DNA from: Asterias rubens
Taxonomy: Eukaryota > Echinodermata > Asteroidea > Forcipulatida > Asteriidae
Reading direction: 5' to 3'
Length of the DNA: 64,000 nucleotides
NCBI RefSeq assembly: GCF_902459465.1
Contig: NC_047062.1
Coordinates: 32,172,673 to 32,236,672 of the forward strand
The notes beneath the pieces were generated by a model that was not told the origin of the DNA, did no database searches, and saw only the letters and a program-made list of their open reading frames with translations. The position numbers and the translations under genes were made by a program. Each line of letters starts with the position of its first letter. Position 1 is the stretch's first letter. This document shows positions 10,001-18,902 of the stretch, piece by piece.

Positions 10001-13000
10001 AGCCACATCAACAGCATTCTCAACATAAAGACCTTATCAAATAAACAAGGAAATTAAACATTATCAATATTAAACACAGTATTTCTATATCAAGGGATTA
10101 GCACCCAATTTCATAGAGCTGCTTTTAGCACACAAAAATAAGTGAGCTCAAAATAATTATACCAACCAGAATATGATTAGGTGAGGTTTGTGGTAGCACC
10201 GTGTGTAAATCTCTTTTGAGTAGTGCTGGTTCCGAGAAGAACTGGTGTATGACAATTCAACATTTCTCCTTTGTTGCTCCCAAATTGTGGAACAATCTCC
10301 CAGTACGCATCAGAAATTGTAACTCTTTGCCATTGTACAAAAAAACTCTTATAACTAATATTTGTATCAGATGTAATATGTTGTAGTTTAGTTCCATTGG
10401 TTTTGCTCTTTTGAGCCCTTTGATTTAAAAAAAAAAGGCGCTTTACAAATGCACTGTTGTTGTATGTATGTATGTATGTATGTATGTATGTATGTATGTA
10501 TTTCGATCAGTATGCTCTGATCGTCTTAAAGAGAATGCTGGACTCTGTTGCTAGATTCTGGTTAAGTACTGCCTCTGTGTCAACCACAAGGTCTTTTCAG
10601 AAGCAACACTACTCAAAGAGATGTAAGAGGAGGAGGATGGAGAAAGATTGTACCTTCAGGAAGAACGTTCCAGACTTTCATGATGGCCATCAGGTTGTTG
10701 ATGTCACTGTCAATACCCTCACCTACACCAGGATACTGGGGGAAAAAACAAAAGATCATTCAAGAATCAGCTTTAGGAACGTCATAGATCAAAGCTGTTT
10801 TGTGTTTCCCAGGGGGAGAAACTGGAAGGCCTTTTTGGTATCGGATAGATAAGAACTTTATTATCCCACTATGGAGAGAACTAACGCATAACTACAATCA
10901 CAAGGCCCTAGCCGGGAATCGAACCAGTACCATAGTGGTGAGAGGCAAGCACATTATCCACCAGGGTTCTCTTTATGCACAACTTAAAACATATTGGGTC
11001 GATACGTGCGAATTGTGTGCCAATACGTGCAAATCTCAGCCTATATGTTTCAACAACAACAATTAAAATTAAAATTTCACAAAAATCAAAGATAAAACCA
11101 TATAGAATGCTCCAGAGTGTAAAGTAGGGTTTTTAAAACAAAGATAAACACCAAGAAGAAAACATTCCAAAGGTTGTTTCAATTCAGGGTCCTTCAGCAA
11201 AACATAAAAATGTATACTTTTACATATATAAGTGTGACAACGACCCCGCCCACTAGCCACCCATCCTAGACACCTACCTGTATCTTCATAGCCACTTCCA
11301 TTCCATCATGTGTTGTAGCCAGATGAACTTGACCAATTGATGCAGCAGCGAATGGCTTGTCTTCAAATGATGCTACTTTACTCCTCCAGTCGTCTCCTAA
11401 CTCATCCTTTAAGACTCTCTAAAACAATCAATCAAACACAGCAAATCAAACTTTTCGTCTCATTACAAGAAAGCATGAGAAAATGTTTCCAAAATTACAT
11501 CAAGTTGGTAGGTATTTATTTTATGTGAATCCTTGTGTCCTAAGCATATAAAACAAAATGTGCTGCAGAATCCCACACAATGTGCGTTAACAAAATGTGT
11601 ATCTTCTTAATTTATTTCCATATGTTTAGACTGGAACCTTACGAACAGTGGGTAGAAATGTTAATTACAAAGTTTTCGGATGGACGATCAGGTTACCGGA
11701 AACCAATTATTTTGATTTAGGTCTTAATATATCGGTCTTTACCTCCATCTGCCAGGCTGGCATAAAGTCAGCACTTTGTCTGACTCTGTCAAATACTCTC
11801 TGCAACTCAGGACTGATTAATGCGTTATCTGCAAAAAGGAAACATGGTTCGTGAAGGGAAAGTAATAATATTAATAAACTGGAAATTTAAAAAGCGCCCT
11901 TAACCAGAAGATGCAAAGCGCTTGAAAACTAAAAGAAAAGAAAGCCAGAAAGATTGAGGGAAGCGCCAGGGCAGACTGGATAAACCCAGATTACATGCAA
12001 CCAGAACAAAAGACTGGTCCTGAGGGCCAGATTTTAAAAGTAGTTGAGTCCTTTACTTGAGTGTGAAGTTGATTCCATAGCCGAGGGGCAGAGACAGAAA
12101 CAGCTCTGCCATCACCAGCCTGGATGCAAGATCTGGGAACATCAAGACATACTCCTACTCAGTATACAGTGCTTTACATACACTTTTCTTTAGTAGACAT
12201 AGGCATTTGCCCATGGTTTCTTCATCAAATTGTACCCCACTTATCCCTTCAGAGTAATATGCCTGTGAATTTGGTTCACAGAGCTTGGGAAAGTACTCAG
12301 TATACAGTACCTAAAACTTGCATCAGTGTATCAGTAAAAAACACAGACCATAGCAGAAGCAATTGGCTGGTACCAAAATGCTAAATTCCGCCAATTCCAA
12401 CTCGCCTTAATCCTTCTTAAGCAAGTTAGCTTTAAGGAGTGTCTTGAAACCTCATCTCTGCTTACCTTGTATGCTAAGCATCTGACCAAGCTTAAGAGCA
12501 GCTCCTCTCACTCTACATAACGTATCAACGATACGCTCAGCATTAGCTTCGGACAACAGTACACTCCCGTCAAACTTGCCATCTGTATCAAATTAAGGTA
12601 AAACAAACAAACAAAATTAACAAATGGTTAACATTTAGTCTGGCTTAAAGGAACACGTTGCCTTGGATCGGACGAGTTGGTCTATAAAAAGCATTTGAAA
12701 CCGTTTGTTATGAAATGCATATGGTTAGAAAGATGTTTTAAAAGTAGAATATAATGATCCACACAAGTATCACTTAAAATTGCACGGTTTTCATTTTACG
12801 TAGCGAACTAACACGGTCGGCCATTTATGGGAGTCAAAAATTTGACTCCCATAAATGGCCGACCGTATTAGTCGACGTGGTAAAAAGAAAACCACGCAAT
12901 TTCAAGGCATATTTGTGTAGATCATTGTATTCTACTTTTACAACATCTTTCTAACAATATCGATTTTATAACAAACGGTTACAGAACGCTTTTCAAAGAC

Positions 13001-15911
13001 CAACTCGACCGATCCAAGGCAACGTGTTCCTTTAACAGTAATGTCACAATTAAATTATTGTTTGTTTTTACAGAATAGTAATAAATAATAGCAATATTCA
13101 CAGGTTTTATTTAGCGCTTTTTACACCAAAAGGGCATATTAAACGTTTGTTATTTTTGGTATGCAGACCTATGTTTAGAATTACAAGATTGGATAATCCA
13201 AAATGTTACTTACTTTCTTTGAGCCCAAAACTTCTTTTGGCTTTCTCGGCTAAGGCCCCCACACCCAAACCTGCTGCTAAACCTGTGAAGTTATATCAAG
13301 ACAAAACAAATAATTGAGACAACATTTTCAGAGAGAGTAGTAATTCATTGTGAATGTGCCAGCAGTGACTCCGACCGCATTTCTGCTATCAGAATGTTTG
13401 AGCATGAAACCAGGCTTTCTGCTTCTTTTCACCCATACACTCTTGCTTTGGGAGATATAGCACATAGAACCATTCCAAAATCCTTTTCTTATGTATGTAT
13501 CTCTATGGAACTCTTTGCCTGGTCGTTAATGAATCACAACTCCTTGATTTGTGCAACTCATAATCATAGGCGGTAAGATGTTTGCATGTAAGAGATTGGC
13601 TGTTGCCAGCTTGGTGTTTATATCCCCTTGTGGGAGTTTGCCGAGTTCCCTTGACAGGGAGATCATTACTAAGACAGAGACAGATAAGTATCTCACCGCC
13701 AAAGTTCCAGACTCTACCAAGCCGAGACGAAGGAACTGTCCGCTCTTTAGCTCTTTCACTCAACTAAGGTAAACAAAAATTAAAAGTCAAAGAAATACAT
13801 CAACAAATGGAATAAATAAAAACAAATTGGGAAGTCAGGAGAAGGTCATAGTTTGTAATTTTTAAAGAACAAAAAACTAAAAACCTTGATCTACATTGTA
13901 CAAAAGGGATATTACGAGCTTGATTTCCAGTACCCACTTATGCTAGGTGAAACTAGCATAGCACAGTAGTTGCATGCTCGTGGGGTGTAAAGCAATCATG
14001 GTGTGAAAGGGGGTCACCCCAGGGAATAGATTAGTGTAAAAAGGGCTATTGAGTACTAACCTTGGGTCTGATTCTTGGACCTCTAGGTCTCGCTGGTGTT
14101 TTGGATGATTTTGCTTTCATTCTAAGCTTCTCGAGTTCTTCTTGGGTCATCCCGGTGGATGAATCATAATGGAGATATCTCCTATGGTCGTTACTGAACT
14201 GAGTTCTTGTGAATGTGTGCAACTGTCTGGTTTGGTTCGGAGGTGTGCCGTTTGTTCTAGGAACTGCTCCATTTGCTCTGTATACAAATATGAAATATTC
14301 TTATTACTAAGTAGGATTTGAAACTTTGTGAGGTGGAAGGGCTGACCACATGTTCCATGCTTCTCCTCATTGAACCCAAGTCTCGACACTCATGGGGTGA
14401 CACGTCTTTTTCTTCAGCCGCGCCACACATCTGGGACTCTCTAACACTTAATCTTCGATCTTGTCTTTGTACTGCAAAATTCAAGTCTCTTCTCAAAACT
14501 TATCTTATGTCACAGGTTTTCGAGGATTAATTTTGTTGTGTCTATTTTTCTTTGTGATATGTTTTGTTTTTGTTTTGTTTTTGGGTTTTACTGCGCGTTG
14601 AACACCCAGCAGGGTGGATATGTGCGCATTACAAGTCATATTATTATTATTATTATTATGATATAGGTTTCAAAAATTCAAAGGCTCCATAGGGAAATTC
14701 TAAAGAATGAGGTGCTCCACGAAGAAATTGTTTACAAAGTCAAACTGTTACAGGCAGGGATAAAGGAAAGAACAAAAGAATGCTCCGTGAGTTATTTTAA
14801 GAGTTTGTGTTTCAGTTTAAAATACCATGTAACACACTCATACCTAGAGGAGGGATTAGAACTGGATGACGTCTCTGGCACTTCTTGCGAGGAAACACTT
14901 TCTGGTTGTGGCACATCATCAATTGAGGATGATCCGGCGGAGTAAGCCCAACTTGTTGTATCTTCATCGGCAGCAGAGGCTGGGAATTCCTCAATGTTCT
15001 TCTGCAATGATAGAACGACTTACTAAAAACAAGGCGGGAATAATGGCTTCTGTTATCTGGTCTTGGCCTTGGTGCCCCTTCAAAAGGTTTGCTCAAAGGC
15101 GCTGAGGCACAGAAGAAATAAATAAGTCATTGATGGTAGGCCTCCTCAAACAAATGGGCTTTTGGAAGTATCTTAAATGTGTTGAAGGATGTTGTGTCCC
15201 TGATGTGATTTGGAAGTTTGGGTCCATATACCGAGAAGGCTCAATCAGCAAAAGTGATGTGGCCTGTTCTTTGACAACAACATATGCGGGGAGGCAGGTC
15301 TATGGACCACAGTAATTATTTTGCTTTTGTTTCTCCTAGCCCATCTGGAAGCATATTTGTACTGTCATGTATTGTTGAAATGGCTGAATAAATAATAATA
15401 ATAATAATAATAGTAATAATAATAATAATATGGTGAAAATGAGCTGCAACTGGTGTCCCATTCATTGTCTTGCTTATGGCCTCATCAATCTGACCTCTTA
15501 AAAATTTAGTCTTGGTCCAAGACAATGTTATTCACACTACCCTATCACTCGACTATCGCGATCCCCGCTCGCTCCCTCCTCGCTGTACACATTTGTCTTG
15601 CACCAAGACTAAATTTTTCAGAACGTAATGAGAACGAGTTTGGGGGTATTGGCAAAGAAATTCCTGCTTAGCAGCTTTATGCAATTTGGCCCTTAAGTGC
15701 TTACCTGTGAGGAGCTTATCTTTGATGCATACACCATGGCGTTGCTAATCGTCTCCTCTGCCTTTGTTTGGATCTTTTCAGTGGTGGATCTTAGGCTACA
15801 ATTACTCCATACTTGACTGCAGTCTTTACTCTGCGTATCCACGAAGGCTCTGGCAACCAGACTGAACCCCCGCAACGCTTTTATGCAGTCTGTTAACCTA
15901 GTCTGTGCCAT
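7054..15911 (-). CDS. COQ8A: Atypical kinase COQ8 (COQ8A/B, ADCK3/4-like), complete
   Basis: Fifteen coding exons, read 5' to 3' on the minus strand: 15911-15705, 15001-14844, 14277-14061, 13763-13697, 13282-13214, 12582-12466, 11828-11743, 11418-11278, 10735-10654, 10032-9939, 9548-9407, 9148-9041, 8858-8793, 8011-7925, 7326-7054. Phases all agree and the sum is 1914 nt (637 aa; vertebrate COQ8A is near 650). COQ8 is a mitochondrial UbiB-family ATPase/kinase that supports the coenzyme Q biosynthesis complex. The UbiB hallmarks are all present: the KxGQ motif as [11 protein letters not shown], the Ala-rich nucleotide loop [11 protein letters not shown] in place of the usual Gly-rich loop, the invariant Lys in VAMKIQYPGV, the ExD/catalytic region with [11 protein letters not shown], and the metal-binding DFG as [10 protein letters not shown]. 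The N-terminus [17 protein letters not shown] is Arg/Lys/hydrophobic, as expected for mitochondrial import. COQ8A versus COQ8B cannot be decided, as invertebrates usually have one copy. Confidence 0.95.
8152..8712 (-). repeat. SINE family 2 (class II tRNA-derived), split by a MITE
   Basis: In reverse, the tRNA head is at 8623-8712 (GGCCGAGCGGTTAAGAGTAT, long variable arm, GGTTCGAATC), so a Leu/Ser-type tRNA origin is likely. The tail (AAAGAACCCAGTGCACTTAT ... CTGATTGGCCGCATATTGC) is at 8152-8316. The two parts are separated by a TTAA-flanked MITE (8317-8620). Lies in a COQ8 intron. Confidence 0.75.
8317..8620. mobile_element. MITE inserted at TTAA inside a SINE
   Basis: The ends are TTAAAGCCATTGGACACTTT and AAAGTGTCCAATGGCTTTAA, a clean terminal inverted repeat. 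The host SINE normally reads CTTAAGGACACAAGTGTC at this point, so the flanking TTAA is a target-site duplication. The ends resemble MITE family 1, so the same transposase type probably moved both. Confidence 0.75.
9225..9372 (-). repeat. SINE family 2 fragment in a COQ8 intron
   Basis: It shares GGACACAAGTGTCATGA and a B-box-like GGATTCAAACCC (reverse) with the other family 2 copies, and ends in GGGCCATGACAC. A small internal duplication of ACTTAGCCACCA is present. Confidence 0.6.
10182..10628. mobile_element. Foldback MITE interrupted by a LINE 3' end with (TGTA)n tail
   Basis: The left MITE arm (10182-10262: TTTGTGGTAGCACC ... TCTCTTTTGAGTAGTG) and the right arm (10502-10628: TTTCGATCAGTATGCTC ... 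CACTACTCAAAGAGATG) belong to the foldback family seen intact at 22737-23031. Between them, 10262-10501 encodes [14 protein letters not shown], a LINE reverse-transcriptase C-terminal block, followed by CGCTTTACAAATGC and a (TGTA)n run. A LINE 3' end therefore retrotransposed into the MITE. Confidence 0.65.
10870..10985 (-). repeat. tRNA-like SINE fragment
   Basis: The reverse strand reads a tRNA-like series with a B-box at 'TGGTTCGATTCCCGGC' and 'GCCTCTCACCACTATGG' before it. No full cloverleaf can be drawn, and it lies in a COQ8 intron. It is a fourth, single-copy SINE type in this window or an old tRNA pseudogene. Confidence 0.45.
11880..12130. repeat. Dispersed repeat in COQ8 intron (SINE or LINE tail, unassigned)
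   Basis: The stretch contains AAAAAGCGCCCTTAACC ... AAGCGCTTG, and 'TTGATTCCATAGCCGAGGGGC'. Looser relatives of this 'ATTCCATA' tail occur at 15130-15310 and 18700-18870. These look like copies of one old family, but the alignment is weak by eye. Confidence 0.35.
12250..12325 (+). repeat. SINE family 1, tail fragment
   Basis: It carries AGTAATATGCCTGTGAAT and GAAAGTACTCAGTATACAGT, the body of family 1 (see 23208-23325 and 50385-50510), without the tRNA head. Confidence 0.6.
12645..13035. mobile_element. MITE family 2, near-perfect 390-bp palindrome
   Basis: It starts TTAAAGGAACACGTTGCC and ends with the reverse complement GGCAACGTGTTCCTTTAA. The two arms of about 190 bp are complementary throughout with few mismatches and meet at GGGAGTCAAAAATTTGACTC near 12840. 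A second copy is at 30323-30695. TTAA at both ends suggests a TTAA target site. It lies in a COQ8 intron and would form a long hairpin in the pre-mRNA. Confidence 0.8.
14341..14665 (+). mobile_element. 5'-truncated LINE 3' end with (TTA)n tail
   Basis: A forward frame ends [14 protein letters not shown] ... FKSLLKTYL, the usual last block of CR1/L2-like reverse-transcriptase proteins. It is followed by the same 3' UTR block as 2606-2820 and a (TTA)n run. Part of an unrelated foldback (GGATTTGAAACTTTGTG) precedes it at 14299. It is antisense within a COQ8 intron. Confidence 0.75.
15380..15432 (+). repeat. (AAT)n microsatellite
   Basis: An AATAAT run of about 50 bp with one TAG interruption, in a COQ8 intron at the end of an old dispersed repeat. 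Confidence 0.8.
15498..15626. mobile_element. Short MITE (AAAAATTTAGTCTTGG ends)
   Basis: The terminal inverted repeats AAAAATTTAGTCTTGGTCCA and the matching TGCACCAAGACTAAATTTTT bound about 129 bp containing GATCCCCGCTCGCTCCC. It lies in intron 1 of COQ8. Confidence 0.65.
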
Positions 15912-15941
15912 GATGAGTCTGGTACCTTAACCTTTTATTGC
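15912..15941 (-). other. COQ8 5' UTR part joined to coding exon 1
   Basis: Thirty bases upstream of the COQ8 ATG are followed at 15942 by CT on the plus strand. On the minus strand this reads TTTACAG then CAATAAAAGG, an acceptor. The 5' UTR is therefore split and another exon must lie upstream. Confidence 0.55.
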
Positions 15942-16069
15942 TGTAAAACAAAACAAAATACCCTATTATTAGTTGGTTATAACTCTCTTCAAGGCCTCAA
16001 TCTGTCAGTAATTTCAAACAATTACATTTAACAACCAATTACTGTAGATTAAAAAAGGTCACATTTGTC

Positions 16070-16255
16070 AAGTTTGGGCCTAATACTTTACAGAGGCAAT
16101 GAAGGCGATTGTCTCCATGCCCCCTGGTCATTGCCTTGGTGCCCTTGAAGTACAGTAGAAATTTACAATTTCTTTATATGATGCCATTATCAAGAGAAAT
16201 TGCCAGTGGTGCCCTTGTCCTTTCAAAATCGAAGCATACAGGCCTCCAAGTCTTT
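16070..16255 (+). repeat. Dispersed repeat family 4 (GCCTTGGTGCCC type), variant b
   Basis: It contains GTCATTGCCTTGGTGCCCTT and ends AAGCATACAGGCCT. A near copy is at 44508-44692. Variant a is at 24289-24440, 42366-42520, 47855-48035 and 61432-61592. The ends approximate inverted repeats (AGGCCTGGAATTTC and its complement), so a MITE is likely. There is no coding capacity. Confidence 0.6.
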
Positions 16256-16389
16256 GAAAAGTTGATGACTACCAATAAAAATTTAAGTAAAAACCAATCT
16301 CTTTTGAAATGAATGGAAATCATCATATAACCATCTTCACCTGTACCTACCTCCTCCACCTTTTCACTCATTTTAACAACCCAAATCAT

Positions 16390-17370
16390 ATTTTACCTCA
16401 ATGATTTAATACAACTGGTAGTCAAATTCAGCATCATTTCCCAAAGAGCATCAAAAATAAAGAAATTATAAGAAGTTAAAAAAAATGGAGAAGTAAAGAA
16501 ATGAGTTGATGCTAATAAATCATTGCAAACTGGGTTCTTGAATGAAGAACAAAGCGATACATAGTAAAATGCTAGACCCAGTAACTTTGGCGCTGTACTC
16601 TGTTTTAAAATAAAATCGAAACCGTCCGTAAAGCGATTACTCCATGAAGTATCAAGAAACATCTGCGTTAGTCATTTTGACATCTGCAGTCGTAGTACGA
16701 ACATGCTGAGCCTAGCCAGATGCCAACATTTCGGGGGGAAAACAGAGTACTAGGGTCGGGAAAACAACAGTTTACAGCAGCACCCAAATCATAATTGGGT
16801 AGTAAAACAGGTATGCGATGGGAACAAACAAGCCTATCCCATCTGAAGAAATCTCATTAATTTTATTTTCTGTAGACTGTGTCTGTGTGTGTCACTGTGT
16901 GTTTGTTCAATATTATTAATTATTAGTTAGCTGGTTATTGCATGATTAGGGCCGAACGAAACACAACAACTTAACATTGTATTATTGTATTTGAAACCTG
17001 TCCTTGTTAATAAAAAATAATAAATAACAAGAAGGTTACAAAATACATTGTCATTAGTATTACAAGGTCAAGGAAGAAAAACACACATTATTGTATACAT
17101 GGTAAGAAAAGAGTAGACCATGGAGGTAGACTAAAATTAAACATTGAGGTGATTACTGTTGCGTATCACCATGACGTAACGAATCCCAAGTATTACGTAA
17201 CACCAATGTCAATAATTCAGCCTTCACTCAGCATTCCCACACAAGCAGCATTCATTCATGCAGGCAAACGAACAATAAAAACATGAAATAAAAAAACAGT
17301 TTTAAAAACAGAAGAAAGTATGCACGGAATACAAAATCATGCCATCATTCATCAGAATGTTTTAAAAGCA
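16390..17370. other. Intergenic or COQ8 5'-intron sequence
   Basis: No gene is seen. The copy at 16320-16410 resembles the foldback 'CACCTTTTCACTCATT' elements of 52945-53060 and 59415-59548. ATF/CRE-like sites (TGACGTAACG, TATTACGTAACA) occur at 17172-17205. Confidence 0.3.
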
Positions 17371-17375
17371 CCTAC

Positions 17376-17500
17376 CTTGAGCTTCAAATCAATGAAACAC
17401 TGAAAGATTTGACGAAAACCATGGATTAAATCCCACAACTGCGGAGTTGTTTAGGAACTGTTGGTTTCTTTCGAGCATGAAGTGTACGTTGTGTAATCGT
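17376..17500 (-). promoter_or_regulatory. Candidate COQ8 5' UTR exon and promoter
   Basis: At 17366-17380 the minus strand reads CTCAAG then GTAGGTGC, a strong donor. It faces the orphan acceptor at 15942, so a non-coding first exon of COQ8 probably ends at 17376. Its 5' edge cannot be fixed. Only about 250-350 bp then separate it from exon 1 of gene A, so the two genes appear to be head to head. Confidence 0.45.
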
Positions 17501-17559
17501 TTTAAACTCCCAGACTTCCAATAGTAAATTATATGGTTGTTAATGCAAAACATTTTGGG

Positions 17560-17740
17560 TACCATGCTAAAAACTAACGTTTACCGAGCGAGAGAGGGCG
17601 CTCGTTAAAAAAACTTGGCACACACTCGGCACCCAGTCTTCTTTTATTGTAACATACCCGCTTTCAGAAATAAAGTACCCGACTAAAAACTTACTGGACT
17701 TGCGAGACGAAGAAGGTAGTGAAAGAACTTTTGCTCCAAA
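17560..17740 (+). promoter_or_regulatory. Promoter/leader of gene A, duplicate of the RIOX1 promoter
   Basis: The segment shares with 27185-27358 an identical 24-bp block (17577-17600 versus 27195-27218) whose core is GAGCGAGAGAGGGCG. AACTTGGCAC and GGCACCCAG follow in both. The downstream exon-donor junction is also shared (GCTCCAAAATGAAG then GTTTGT here; GCTCCAAAATAAAG then GTTTGT at RIOX1). The sequence thus supports a segmental duplication that included promoter and first exon. Confidence 0.6.
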
Positions 17741-17746
17741 ATGAAG
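17741..17746 (+). CDS. Gene A exon 1 (Met-Lys), inferred
   Basis: The six bases ATGAAG precede a GTTTGT donor. In the phase needed by the acceptor at 18903, the frame upstream of this ATG has a TGA, so translation would start here as MK-SGKSETS. The RIOX1 exon-1 homologue has 22 codons; this copy has been cut to two by the upstream stop. It rests on homology and phase only. Confidence 0.4.
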
Positions 17747-18135
17747 GTTTGTTTTTCTTATTAAAGGAGGAAAGTGATAGTATGAATGTGTTTTTGCAGC
17801 GAGACAAACAGACACTGTGGAGTAGTAAGCCCTTACAAATATTACTTAATTATTCACGGAAGAAGAAGAATTAGGTTCCAGCCAGTCCAGCGCAGGTTGT
17901 GTTTGTGTTTGAAACCACACACACACCACCCAGTCATCGCCCCTCATAAAATGATAAAATCGCCCCTCCCCCCCCCCCCCGAGACAAAGTTGCCCTCCTT
18001 CACTTGTATTTATTTAAATTATTTCACAACTGAAGGGTGGGGGGGGGGTCTGCTGATAGGACGGTTAGATATTTGAATTGAAGCTTCCCTGTTTAATTAA
18101 TTTAATTTTCAGAAATTATTTTGTTTTTACATAAT

Positions 18136-18240
18136 TTTTTGTGTTCACTGTCCATCACTGTCCCACTGTCCCACTGTCCCACTGTCGTCCCACTGTCTGA
18201 TTGACATTGTCCCACTGTCGTCCCACTGTCTGACTGACAC
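18136..18240 (+). repeat. Short minisatellite (CCACTGT units)
   Basis: Tandem TGTCCCACTGTC-type units repeat irregularly over about 100 bp in the intron of gene A. The last part is a direct duplication of 'CACTGTCGTCCCACTGTCTG'. Confidence 0.75.
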
Positions 18241-18902
18241 GAACAAAGTAAAACCAACGCCAACGGCAATGTGACAGCTTTAGAGATGTTAAAAGCATAA
18301 CCCCACAAAGACAACAAACCAGCACCCTAACAATAAACAAAACAAACACTAGTATGCAAAGGAATGGGAGACATATGAGGCGCTGGAACATAGTGTGCGC
18401 GCACATGTACAGTATTGTGCGCTGCTAGCGAGGGCTGTGAAAAAGCACCGTCCAAAAATCTCCCATTGTGTTATAATAAAAATAATAATAATAATAGTAA
18501 TAATTAAATCTTGTATACATTGTAGTGCCAGTATCCGCCAATGCTGGCGCTCATGGCGCTTGGTAAAAAAATCCGCACTCTAGTCAGCTGAGCTCCAAGT
18601 GCACTGCTTAAGATACCTAATAAAAAAGTTTTAGTCATTATGCTCTGTGGTCAAATTCACATGTCCATATCTAAATAGTGTCAAGGCAATGATTAATCAT
18701 GCATGTTGAACAGATGTGTTTTGAGTGCTGATTTAAATGTATCAGTCGTGACAGCTCCCCGGACATAATTTGGAATTGACCATTCCATATCTTTGCTGCT
18801 GCGAATTGAAATGAACGCTTTCCCCAAGAGTTGCGTGCCCTTTGTAGTAATCTTACATTATCAATAAAGCTAATTGATGGTTATTTTTATTTATCTTTGT
18901 AG

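Noticed and set aside
10457-10852. 131-codon forward frame
   Set aside because: It starts in a TGTA microsatellite and runs through a MITE arm and the antisense of COQ8 exon 9.
13394-13767. Several forward frames near COQ8 exon 4
   Set aside because: They overlap, antisense, the exon encoding [21 protein letters not shown], which is supported by conservation and splice phase.
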